The notes under the pieces: model-generated
What the model saw: only the letters and a program-made list of their open reading frames with translations
Told to the model about the DNA's origin: nothing
Databases searched by the model: none
Position numbers and translations under genes: made by a program
Assembly: GCA_031288765.1 (NCBI GenBank)
Contig: JAITQV010000229.1
Coordinates: 1-6,049, forward strand
Direction: 5' to 3'
DNA: 6,049 nt
From: Planctomycetaceae bacterium
Lineage (GTDB): Bacteria > Planctomycetota > Planctomycetia > Pirellulales > Thermoguttaceae
In this document: positions 1 through 5,123 of the stretch, one piece after another
Layout: every line of letters starts with the position of its first letter
Position numbering within the stretch: the first letter of the stretch is position 1

Positions 1-66
1 TAACATTGGAATTTTCTCAAAAAAATTCCACAACACCACAAACAAACATCTAACAAAATTTTCCAT
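1..66 (-). CDS. Start of an unrecognised gene, truncated by the window edge
   Basis: The minus strand has an ATG at 66-64 followed by 22 open codons to position 1, so only the N-terminus is visible. It begins MENFVRCLFVVLWNFF and continues with Glu-Lys-Ile-Pro-Met-Leu. The start is supported by AAGGAG (ctcctt at 74-79 on the plus strand) with a 7-nt spacer ending in TTTACA. The same AAGGAG...TTTACA-ATG arrangement precedes cysK. One arginine followed by a hydrophobic, aromatic run at residues 7-16 could be the start of a signal peptide or membrane anchor, but 22 residues are too few to decide. A candidate promoter and a foldable leader lie upstream. The gene reads in the same direction as metY and cysK, but about 340 bp and a hairpin separate it from metY, so co-transcription is not assumed. 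The function is unknown. Confidence 0.6.
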   Translation of the reverse strand, partial: MENFVRCLFVVLWNFFEKIPML

Positions 67-95
67 TGTAAATCTCCTTTTTGAAGTTACAAGGT

Positions 96-170
96 TGCTA
101 TTGAATTTCTCCTGCAACCGTTCACCAAAAAACGCTTGGCAAAAACTAACCGATTGCAAATTCAATAGTA
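96..170. repeat. Inverted repeat in the leader of the truncated gene
   Basis: CTATTGAATTT at 98-108 is matched perfectly by its complement AAATTCAATAG at 158-168. A G-T and a T-A pair extend the stem to 13 bp (96-108 with 158-170). A further four pairs, GCAA 114-117 with TTGC 154-157, can form inside. If the candidate promoter at 174-202 is real, transcription would begin near 167, so the 5' end of the mRNA could pair with a segment about 17 nt upstream of the ribosome binding site. This could be a structured leader or simply a small palindromic insertion. It matches no riboswitch family that I recognise. Confidence 0.5.
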
Positions 171-173
171 CAT

Positions 174-202
174 ACTATAACCCGACTCCCAAAAGTTTAC
201 AA
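174..202 (-). promoter_or_regulatory. Candidate sigma70-type promoter for the truncated gene
   Basis: Read on the minus strand, TTGTAA (-35, plus-strand 197-202) is separated by exactly 17 nt from TATAGT (-10, plus-strand 174-179). The -10 matches five of six consensus bases and the -35 four of six. The predicted leader is about 100 nt. The call rests on motif and spacing only. Confidence 0.4.
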
Positions 203-251
203 GGGGGAATATTCAAATTTTTAATTTTCTGCAAAGAGCTTGCCAACAAAA

Positions 252-295
252 GTTGCGATGTGGGGGCGAATGATTTTTCGCCCCTACATTGCGAC
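252..295. repeat. 19-bp hairpin with 6-nt loop; possible metY terminator
   Basis: Arms 252-270 and 277-295 pair over 19 positions around the loop TGATTT. The central part is GGGGCGAA paired with TTCGCCCC. In plus-strand RNA three of the pairs are G-U wobbles and none is a mismatch. In minus-strand RNA those three positions become A-C or C-A mismatches. On the minus strand the arm is followed by TTTTGTT about 110 nt after the metY stop codon, so it could still serve as a terminator for metY. The GGGGCGAA core has the look of an interspersed palindromic repeat. Positions 4940-4952 (TAGGGGCGAAAAA) share 13 bp with the reverse complement of this element. Confidence 0.6.
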
Positions 296-310
296 GGTGG
301 GTGAATTTTT

Positions 311-380
311 GGCGAAGGGTTGCCTATCTTTTGTCGGGTTGAAGATTCCGATCCGGAGGTTGCGAATGATTCAACCGCCC
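311..380 (+). repeat. Dispersed intergenic repeat, copy A
   Basis: This segment aligns with 5646-5724. Shared blocks are GGCGA at the left, CCTA(T/C)CTTTTGT, CGGGTTG, the exact 12-mer ATTCCGATCCGG, GGTTGCG and a final ACCGCC. Copy B has about nine extra bases (TTTTTGTAT) after CTTTTGT. Within copy A, GGTTG at 358-362 can pair with CAACC at 372-376. A short 20-bp direct repeat, GAATGATTCAA at 364-374 and 384-394, sits at its right end, immediately before the metY stop codon. It reads as a non-coding interspersed repeat. Confidence 0.6.
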
Positions 381-403
381 ACTGAATGATTCAATCATCC
401 ACA

Positions 404-1693
404 CTATTTAACCAGCTTCAAAGCATCGTCAAGCGCTCCAATAATGTCGTCAATATGCTCCAAACCAATCGAAAGACGTATCAAATCAGGATTAAGCCCC
501 GATTTCTTTTGATCCGCCTCACTTAACTGCGAATGTGTTGTACTCGCCGAGTGAATTATCAAACTCTTAGCATCACCAACATTGGCAAGTAAACTAAATA
601 ATTTGATGTTGTCCACCAATTTGATTCCGGCGTCTTTGCCGGCTTTGAGACCAAATACAACCATCCCGCCCGCACCATTCGGCAAATATCTTTTCGCCAA
701 ATCATAAGCAGGATCGCCCTTGAGACCCGGATAACGAACCCACGAAACCTTGGGATGTTTCTTCAAATATTCGGCAACCCTCAACGCGTTTTCACTATGC
801 CGCGCCGCACGAAGCGGTAATGATTCCACTCCTTGCAGGAAAACCCACGCCGCATCCGGCGCCAATGTCGGTCCCTGATTCCGTAACCCCACCGTCCGAA
901 GCCGTAAAATAAACGCCAACGGCGATAACGGTCCCAAATCATGACCGAAACGTAAACCATGATAACCGCGATCCGGCTCATTGTATAACGCAAATTTCGG
1001 ATTTTTCCAGTTGAATTTGCCGTCGTCAATAACCACTCCGCCAATACCCGTCCCATGACCGCCAATCCATTTCGATAACGAATGAATCACAATATTGGCG
1101 CCGTATTCAATCGGGCGTAAAAGCGTCGGCGGCGTGAATGTTGAATCGACAATAAGCGGTAATTCATGCTTTTTGGCAATTTTAGCGTAACCCTCAATGT
1201 CCGCAACATCAAGAACCGGATTGCCGATCGTTTCAATAAAAACAGCACGGGTTTTATTGTTGATTGCCGCTTCAACCGCTTTGAAATCATTGACAGGCGT
1301 AAAACGAGCGGTGATTCCCTGATTGGGCAAAATCGCATCGAATTGCGTAAATGTCCCGCCGTATAAATTCGATGCGGTAACAAATTCGTCGCCTTGCTTC
1401 AAAATATTGGTGATCGTGAAATAAACCGCCGCCGTGCCGCTCGATAAAGTCAACCCCGCAGCACCGCCGTCAAGTTCGGCAAGACGTTTTTCGAGAACAT
1501 CGTTTGTAGGATTCATGAGCCGCGCATAGATGTTGCCCAGTTCCTTCAAAGCAAACAAATTGGCTCCATGTTCCGAGTTTTTGAAATTGTACGCGGTTGT
1601 CCGATAAACCGGAACCGCTCTGGCTAATGTTGTTGGTTCGATTTCCTGACCCGCATGAATCGCAAGCGTTTCAAGATGATATTTCTTCGTCAT
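404..1693 (-). CDS. metY: O-acetylhomoserine sulfhydrylase (aminocarboxypropyltransferase)
   Basis: This cytoplasmic PLP enzyme of the Cys/Met-metabolism family makes L-homocysteine and acetate from O-acetyl-L-homoserine and sulfide, the direct-sulfhydrylation route to methionine. The protein is 429 residues, the usual MetY length. Visible landmarks are the YAR motif at 56-58, which contacts PLP phosphate from the neighbouring subunit; SSGTAA at 84-89; Tyr111, expected to stack on the cofactor; the ETIGNP segment at 154-159; Asp183 in VDST, which contacts the pyridine nitrogen; the Schiff-base Lys208 in HSLSKWIGGHG; and Arg406 in RLSIGLE, expected to bind the substrate carboxylate. The stretch SLIIHSASTTHSQL (377-390) has Ser where many homologues have Pro. 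ATG is preceded by AAGGAG (1700-1705) with a 6-nt spacer. It lies 278 bp downstream of cysK on the same strand and is probably co-expressed or co-regulated. A MetZ-type O-succinylhomoserine enzyme or cystathionine gamma-synthase is less likely, given the length and the long GKFNWKNPKF...YHGL insertion at 225-247. Confidence 0.95.
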   Translation of the reverse strand: MTKKYHLETLAIHAGQEIEPTTLARAVPVYRTTAYNFKNSEHGANLFALKELGNIYARLMNPTNDVLEKRLAELDGGAAGLTLSSGTAAVYFTITNILKQGDEFVTASNLYGGTFTQFDAILPNQGITARFTPVNDFKAVEAAINNKTRAVFIETIGNPVLDVADIEGYAKIAKKHELPLIVDSTFTPPTLLRPIEYGANIVIHSLSKWIGGHGTGIGGVVIDDGKFNWKNPKFALYNEPDRGYHGLRFGHDLGPLSPLAFILRLRTVGLRNQGPTLAPDAAWVFLQGVESLPLRAARHSENALRVAEYLKKHPKVSWVRYPGLKGDPAYDLAKRYLPNGAGGMVVFGLKAGKDAGIKLVDNIKLFSLLANVGDAKSLIIHSASTTHSQLSEADQKKSGLNPDLIRLSIGLEHIDDIIGALDDALKLVK

Positions 1694-1783
1694 AAAATTC
1701 TCCTTGTGGTTTAATATTTAATGAGGATTTGGTTCGGGCGTAACATATTACACCTGAAAAATTGTTTTCGATGGTATCGGGAC

Positions 1784-1813
1784 ACACGGTTGTACATTCC
1801 TGCCAAACCGTGT
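1784..1813 (-). promoter_or_regulatory. Hairpin in the metY upstream region, role unknown
   Basis: The 278 bp between cysK and metY contain a perfect 8-bp stem, ACACGGTT at 1784-1791 with AACCGTGT at 1806-1813, around a 14-nt loop. It ends about 90 nt upstream of the metY ATG. It lacks a following T-tract on the minus strand, so it is not an obvious terminator. I could not match the region to a SAM, cobalamin or T-box leader. A weak promoter-like TTGACA (minus strand, plus positions 1937-1942) lies just after the cysK stop, but a convincing -10 at 17 nt is missing (CAAGAT). A TTGACAA at 1908-1914 on the plus strand forms an inverted pair with it. Confidence 0.35.
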
Positions 1814-1971
1814 ATTTCAACATAAATGAACGATGACTTTGACAAGACCCAATTATCGGCGCAAACGTGAAAGATAAAATTGCTTCCCGAATGCCCCTCT
1901 CGATAGTTTGACAATCTTGGCAGTAATTGTGTATTTTGTCAAGCGATTACGAAATTTTCTCAACGATAAGA

Positions 1972-2904
1972 TTATTCCGCAAACAACGGTGTGGAGAGAT
2001 AACGTTCTCCGGTATCCGGCAAAATAACCACAATATTTTTTCCTTTTGCTTCCGGTCTTTTCGCAACTTCCGTCGCCGCCCACAACGCCGCACCGGACGA
2101 AATGCCGACAAGCAAACCATCCGTCAACGCCACAGATTTACCGGTTGCGAACGCCGCTTCATTTTCAACGGGAATAATCTCGTCGTAAATGGAGGTGTTC
2201 AGGATTTTCGGGACGAAACCCGCTCCGATTCCCTGAATTTTGTGCGGACCGGGAGTTCCTTTGGACAAAACCGGCGATGCCGCCGGTTCAACAGCAATAA
2301 TCTTGAGTTTCGGATTTTTTGATTTGAGAAATTCACCGGCTCCGGTAATGGTTCCGCCGGTACCGATGCCCGAAACAAAATAATCAATTTTGCCGTCGGT
2401 ATCATTCCAGATTTCGGGTCCGGTGGTTTTTTTGTGGATTTCGGGGTTTGCCGGGTTATCGAACTGAGCGGGCGAAAAACTTCCCGGCGTTGATTTGAGC
2501 AATTCTTCGGCTTTGGCGATGGCGCCTTTCATACCTTTTGCGCCTTCGGTGAGAACGAGTTCGGCGCCGTAAGCTTTGAGCAAATTGCGGCGTTCGATGC
2601 TCATTGTTTCCGGCATGGTGAGAATCAGTTTGTAACCGCGTGCCGCAGCAACCGCCGCCAAACCAATTCCGGTATTACCGCTGGTTGGTTCAATAAGCGT
2701 GGCTCCGAATTTGATAACACCCTTTTTTTCCGCATCGTCGATCATTGCAACAGCGATACGATCTTTGACGCTTCCGGCAGGATTGAAATATTCGAGTTTT
2801 GCGATGATGGTCGCGTTCAATCCGTTCTTTTTTTCATAATTGGTAAGTTCCAGCAACGGTGTACCGCCAATTAATTCTGTAATCTGTTTGGAAATTTTTG
2901 TCAT
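1972..2904 (-). CDS. cysK: Cysteine synthase A (O-acetylserine sulfhydrylase)
   Basis: This cytoplasmic fold-type II PLP enzyme converts O-acetyl-L-serine and sulfide to L-cysteine and acetate, the last step of cysteine synthesis. The protein is 310 residues, typical for the family. In order, it shows the ELIGGTPLLEL N-terminus (10-20); the cofactor lysine Lys47 in NPAGSVKDR (41-49); the substrate-binding loop PTSGNTGIG (73-81); the phosphate-binding GTGGT (181-185); HKIQGIGAGFVP (221-232); GISSGAA (267-273), whose second serine should contact the pyridine nitrogen; and the C-terminal PDTGERYLSTPLF. The last features favour CysK over the cystathionine beta-synthase branch, as does the absence of CBS or haem domains. 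ATG is preceded by AAGGAG (2911-2916) with a 6-nt spacer and by a strong promoter at 2969-2997. It is followed on the same strand by metY, which also consumes sulfide. No serine acetyltransferase gene is in view. Confidence 0.96.
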   Translation of the reverse strand: MTKISKQITELIGGTPLLELTNYEKKNGLNATIIAKLEYFNPAGSVKDRIAVAMIDDAEKKGVIKFGATLIEPTSGNTGIGLAAVAAARGYKLILTMPETMSIERRNLLKAYGAELVLTEGAKGMKGAIAKAEELLKSTPGSFSPAQFDNPANPEIHKKTTGPEIWNDTDGKIDYFVSGIGTGGTITGAGEFLKSKNPKLKIIAVEPAASPVLSKGTPGPHKIQGIGAGFVPKILNTSIYDEIIPVENEAAFATGKSVALTDGLLVGISSGAALWAATEVAKRPEAKGKNIVVILPDTGERYLSTPLFAE

Positions 2905-2968
2905 TGTAAACTCCTTGAGTTAAATGGGAAAGTAAAAAACCTGAAAGCCTAGCGAAATAGTATGTCTT

Positions 2969-2997
2969 ATGATAGTCGAATTCATCAACATTGTCAA
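2969..2997 (-). promoter_or_regulatory. sigma70-type promoter of cysK
   Basis: On the minus strand a perfect -35, TTGACA (plus-strand 2992-2997), is followed after exactly 17 nt by TATCAT (plus-strand 2969-2974), which matches the -10 consensus in five of six bases. The predicted transcript would start near 2962, giving a leader of about 58 nt before the cysK ATG. It is the best promoter in the window and may drive metY as well. Confidence 0.75.
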
Positions 2998-3016
2998 TAC
3001 GGGGATTCGATAAATT

Positions 3017-3117
3017 TTTTGGGGAGTCAATTTCCAAAATCAATTTGGAAAAAACAAAGATAAAAGAGTTGACATGGAAAGTTATTTTCATAAAAACCAT
3101 GCCAACTCCCCCCAAAA
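3017..3117. repeat. Nested inverted repeats upstream of cysK, terminator-like on minus strand
   Basis: Three dyads overlap here. Outer arms TTTTGGGGAGT (3017-3027) and ACTCCCCCCAAAA (3105-3117) are complementary apart from two extra C. Inside, TTTCCAAA (3031-3038) pairs perfectly with TTTGGAAA (3044-3051) around a 5-nt loop. GAGTTGACATGG (3066-3077) pairs with CCATGCCAACTC (3097-3108), with one position that is a G-U pair only in minus-strand RNA. On that strand the 12-bp stem is followed by a T-rich tract (complement of 3049-3065), as in an intrinsic terminator. No gene ends here on that strand. It could insulate the cysK promoter, end a small RNA, or be a MITE-like insertion of about 101 bp. 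Confidence 0.5.
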
Positions 3118-3162
3118 GTCGAAGCAACCGAAATATTAATTCGCAATTGCCATACCAATTTA

Positions 3163-3202
3163 TTTGAAAATCAAATAATGTTGTTTAATGCTGATTTTCA
3201 AA
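3163..3202. repeat. 11-bp perfect inverted repeat
   Basis: TTTGAAAATCA at 3163-3173 is perfectly complementary to TGATTTTCAAA at 3192-3202, with an 18-nt AT-rich loop. It lies mid-way in the divergent region between cysK and the membrane protein gene. No T-tract of terminator quality follows directly on either strand. The role is unknown; it could be a protein-binding palindrome. Confidence 0.45.
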
Positions 3203-3252
3203 GGGTTTTGCAATTTATTCTTTAAAACTTGGAATTGTTGTTTTCTCATCAT

Positions 3253-3308
3253 CCGTGATATTTCACGGGAAAAGCCGTGATATTTCAAGGGGCTGTGATA
3301 TTTCACGG
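3253..3308. promoter_or_regulatory. Three operator-like dyads, core GTGATATTTCAC
   Basis: The 16-mer CCGTGATATTTCACGG at 3253-3268 is a perfect dyad (CCGTGA, four central bases TATT, TCACGG). Two near copies follow: CCGTGATATTTCAAGG at 3275-3290 and CTGTGATATTTCACGG at 3293-3308, each with one substitution that breaks one pair. Start-to-start spacings are 22 and 18 bp. The cluster lies 325 bp upstream of the membrane protein ATG and about 350 bp upstream of cysK. Three near-identical dyads in 56 bp look like a cooperative repressor or activator operator, or a short repeat. The half-sites resemble CRP's (GTGA/TCAC), but the gap is 4 rather than 6 bases, so it is not a standard CRP site. Confidence 0.5.
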
Positions 3309-3397
3309 CTTATTCTCTTTACTCTGCAACCTCAACACACAATATTTACACAATATTTTTTTAACGCAAAACAGGTTAAAAAATTTATATCTCTGTC

Positions 3398-3471
3398 AAT
3401 CGGGTCGGCAACCGTTTGCCGAAGGTTTTTCACCTACCGGTTGTGTCGGCAATAGCCGGCTTGTCCCGATT
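3398..3471. repeat. Mosaic hairpin element, degenerate relative of the dispersed repeat
   Basis: Outer arms AATCGGG (3398-3404) and CCCGATT (3465-3471) enclose an inner 7-bp hairpin, TCGGCAA/TTGCCGA (3405-3422). The element also contains a possible AACCG/CGGTT pairing. Its segment CGAAGG...ACCTACCGGTTGTGTCGG resembles copy A at 313-336. The 12-mer GCCGGCTTGTCC (3455-3466) recurs exactly at 5784-5795. No open frame here has a ribosome binding site, so it is taken as non-coding interspersed repeat material. Confidence 0.45.
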
Positions 3472-3533
3472 TATATGCGTCAATCAATAATCCCCCCAAT
3501 TCCCCCGAACTATTACATTTTTCAAAATTGCTC

Positions 3534-3563
3534 TTGTGTTGAGAACGGACAAAACACTATACT
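3534..3563 (+). promoter_or_regulatory. Weak candidate promoter for the membrane protein gene
   Basis: TATACT (3558-3563) is a good -10, but the best upstream hexamer, TTGTGT (3534-3539), is a poor -35 at 18-nt spacing. The -10 is flanked by a dyad, AGAACG (3542-3547) and CGTTCT (3565-3570), separated by 17 nt. That dyad could be an operator overlapping the promoter. Transcription from here would give a leader of about 63 nt. Confidence 0.25.
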
Positions 3564-3632
3564 TCGTTCTGTTGAAAGGGGATATAAAAACTTTCTACCA
3601 TAAATAAATTTCAACCTAGTAAGGAATCCGGC

Positions 3633-4775
3633 ATGAAATTTTTGATTGCTTTTGCGTCGATTGTTGTGATTTTTGCGGGTATTAAGGCGGCGCAACCGCT
3701 TGCAGGACCTTTTCTTTTGGCGATATTTTTTGCAATGGTTCTTACGCCGCCGCTTCGTTGGCTAAAACAAAAAGGGCTTTCCGATTGGGCGGCGTTGTCC
3801 GCATTATCTTTGCTTGTTTTTTTGTCTGGAATGGGTCTTGTGTGGATTTTGAGTTATTCGCTGACAGATTTTGTTGATCGTTTACCTGCTTATCGCGAAA
3901 AGGCAACCGCCGGAGTAGCCAAGTTTGACAATTGGATCAACGATGCCGTTCAACAATTTGACCGGGTGGAAAAAACCGTTCCGAAGATTCCGATATTTTT
4001 GGAGGAGCCGGCGGAATCCGTGAACCGCGCCCAACCCGTAGAAACTCCTCAACCGCAAAAAACCGCCGAAATATCCCGCGAACGTTTTTCGCTTTTTGAT
4101 GTTATTCATTTGGACACACTTATTGGTTATGTTCATTTTGGCGTCAAAGAACTTTTGAATATAGCAACGGTTTCGACATTGGTTGTTATTTTGGTTATAT
4201 TTATGTTGATTGAGGCGTCGCGGTTACCGGAGAAGGTGCGGGCGGCATTTGACGGTAATGATTTATCCAACGAGTATTTCAAAAAAATTGCGGCGGACAC
4301 ATGGAATTACATGAAGATTAAAACGGTTATTTGTTTATTGACGGGTTTTGTTACGGCGGTTGGTCTTTGGTTTCTTGGTATTGAGTATGCGTTGCTTTGG
4401 GGCATTTTGATATTTTTTCTCAATTTTATCCCGAATATTGGTCAAATTATTGCGTTGGTTCCGCCGGTTTTATTGGCATTGCTGGATCAGGGAGCGGCAA
4501 TGGCTTTTGTTGTTCTTATTTGGCTGGTTATTGTGAATACTTTGTTTGGTTATGGTGTGGAGCCGCGTTATCTTGAGGAAGGGTTGGGTATTTCGGGTTT
4601 GGTTGTACTTCTTTCGTTGATTTTTTGGGGTTGGCTGCTTGGTCTTATTGGGATGTTTTTATCGGCGCCTCTCACAATGGTTATGAAAATCGTGTTGCAA
4701 AACAACCGTAAAACTCGTTGGATAGCTGTTTTGTTGAGTAATCACGTATCAAATCCCAAACCCCAACCAAAATAA
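3633..4775 (+). CDS. AI-2E/PerM-family (UPF0118) inner-membrane transporter
   Basis: This is a polytopic membrane protein of 380 residues, a usual size for the family. Hydrophobic segments appear at about 3-19, 26-43, 52-75, 175-194, 231-249, 252-283, 289-308 and 322-353. They give the family's layout of N-terminal spans, a soluble loop (about 78-172) and a C-terminal cluster. Hallmarks are YMKIKT (226-231), NFIPNIG (264-270), GVEPRYLEEGLGISGLVVLL (308-327) and GLIGMFLSAPLTMVMK (337-352). The loop contains a Pro- and Gln-rich stretch, PVETPQPQKTAE (135-146), probably a lineage-specific linker. ATG follows AAGGA (3621-3625) with a 7-nt spacer. Studied relatives include E. coli TqsA, linked to export of autoinducer-2, and members described as Na+/H+ antiporters. 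Family membership therefore does not give the substrate. It diverges from cysK across 728 bp, and no neighbour explains its role. I see no clear terminator after the stop codon. Confidence 0.9.
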   Translation: MKFLIAFASIVVIFAGIKAAQPLAGPFLLAIFFAMVLTPPLRWLKQKGLSDWAALSALSLLVFLSGMGLVWILSYSLTDFVDRLPAYREKATAGVAKFDNWINDAVQQFDRVEKTVPKIPIFLEEPAESVNRAQPVETPQPQKTAEISRERFSLFDVIHLDTLIGYVHFGVKELLNIATVSTLVVILVIFMLIEASRLPEKVRAAFDGNDLSNEYFKKIAADTWNYMKIKTVICLLTGFVTAVGLWFLGIEYALLWGILIFFLNFIPNIGQIIALVPPVLLALLDQGAAMAFVVLIWLVIVNTLFGYGVEPRYLEEGLGISGLVVLLSLIFWGWLLGLIGMFLSAPLTMVMKIVLQNNRKTRWIAVLLSNHVSNPKPQPK

Positions 4776-5070
4776 CCGGAGATAAAAAGTAGTCTTGATT
4801 TGGTGATTTGTTGGGCAACGGTACAATCAGGCGGGTAATTGTGCATCTATTTACGATTAAAAATTCGGAAGGCGGGCGATTGCATGTTGAGGGGCTTTTA
4901 CACAAGGTTGCGCCAACAACAGCCGATCTTTGCAAACGTGATAGGGGCGAAAAAAAATTCCCCTGAAATATTGGGAGAATCACGATTTTTTACCGAAATA
5001 GAACCTATTTTCTCAATTTTCTTTTCTATTTTGGCGGTTAAAAAGCGGACATGTATCAAACCCGGCGCAG
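4776..5070. other. Gene-free stretch after the membrane protein gene
   Basis: About 295 bp separate the transporter stop codon from the first 21-bp repeats. Open frames exist on both strands (plus 4839-5144, minus 4898-5152), but they lack a ribosome binding site, have unremarkable composition and run into the repeats. I see no strong hairpin with a T-tract to end the transporter transcript. The only familiar piece is TAGGGGCGAAAAA at 4940-4952, which matches part of the hairpin at 252-295 in reverse. Confidence 0.5.
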
Positions 5071-5112
5071 GTTTTTCAAGACATATAATATGTTTTTCGA
5101 GGCATATAATAT
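5071..5112 (+). repeat. Two 21-bp tandem copies (block A)
   Basis: Copies at 5071-5091 and 5092-5112 both begin GTTTTTC and end CATATAATAT. They differ only by two A-to-G transitions in between (AAGA versus GAGG). Their sequence differs from the main array that starts 11 bp later, but the unit length is the same. The CATATAATAT ends are AT-rich and could resemble -10 elements. They may equally be one more sub-family of the same expansion-prone repeat. Confidence 0.7.
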
Positions 5113-5123
5113 ACTGTCTGTTT

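Noticed and set aside
95..304. Plus-strand frame of 69 codons
   Set aside because: It overlaps the promoter and leader of the truncated minus-strand gene and ends in a hairpin; it has no ribosome binding site and a composition unlike a protein.
1694..1971. SAM riboswitch or other known leader before metY
   Set aside because: Apart from one 8-bp hairpin and short dyads, I could not find the conserved junctions of a SAM-I, SAM-II, cobalamin or T-box leader.
3253..3308. CRP or FNR binding sites
   Set aside because: The half-sites GTGA/TCAC are separated by 4 bp rather than the 6 of CRP, and the sequence does not match the FNR TTGAT-N4-ATCAA pattern.
3255..3603. Plus-strand frames between the three dyads and the membrane protein gene
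   Set aside because: They start inside the dyad repeats and cross the mosaic hairpin, and no ribosome binding site is present.
4776..4840. Terminator after the membrane protein gene
   Set aside because: No stable stem with a T-tract is visible in this stretch on the plus strand.
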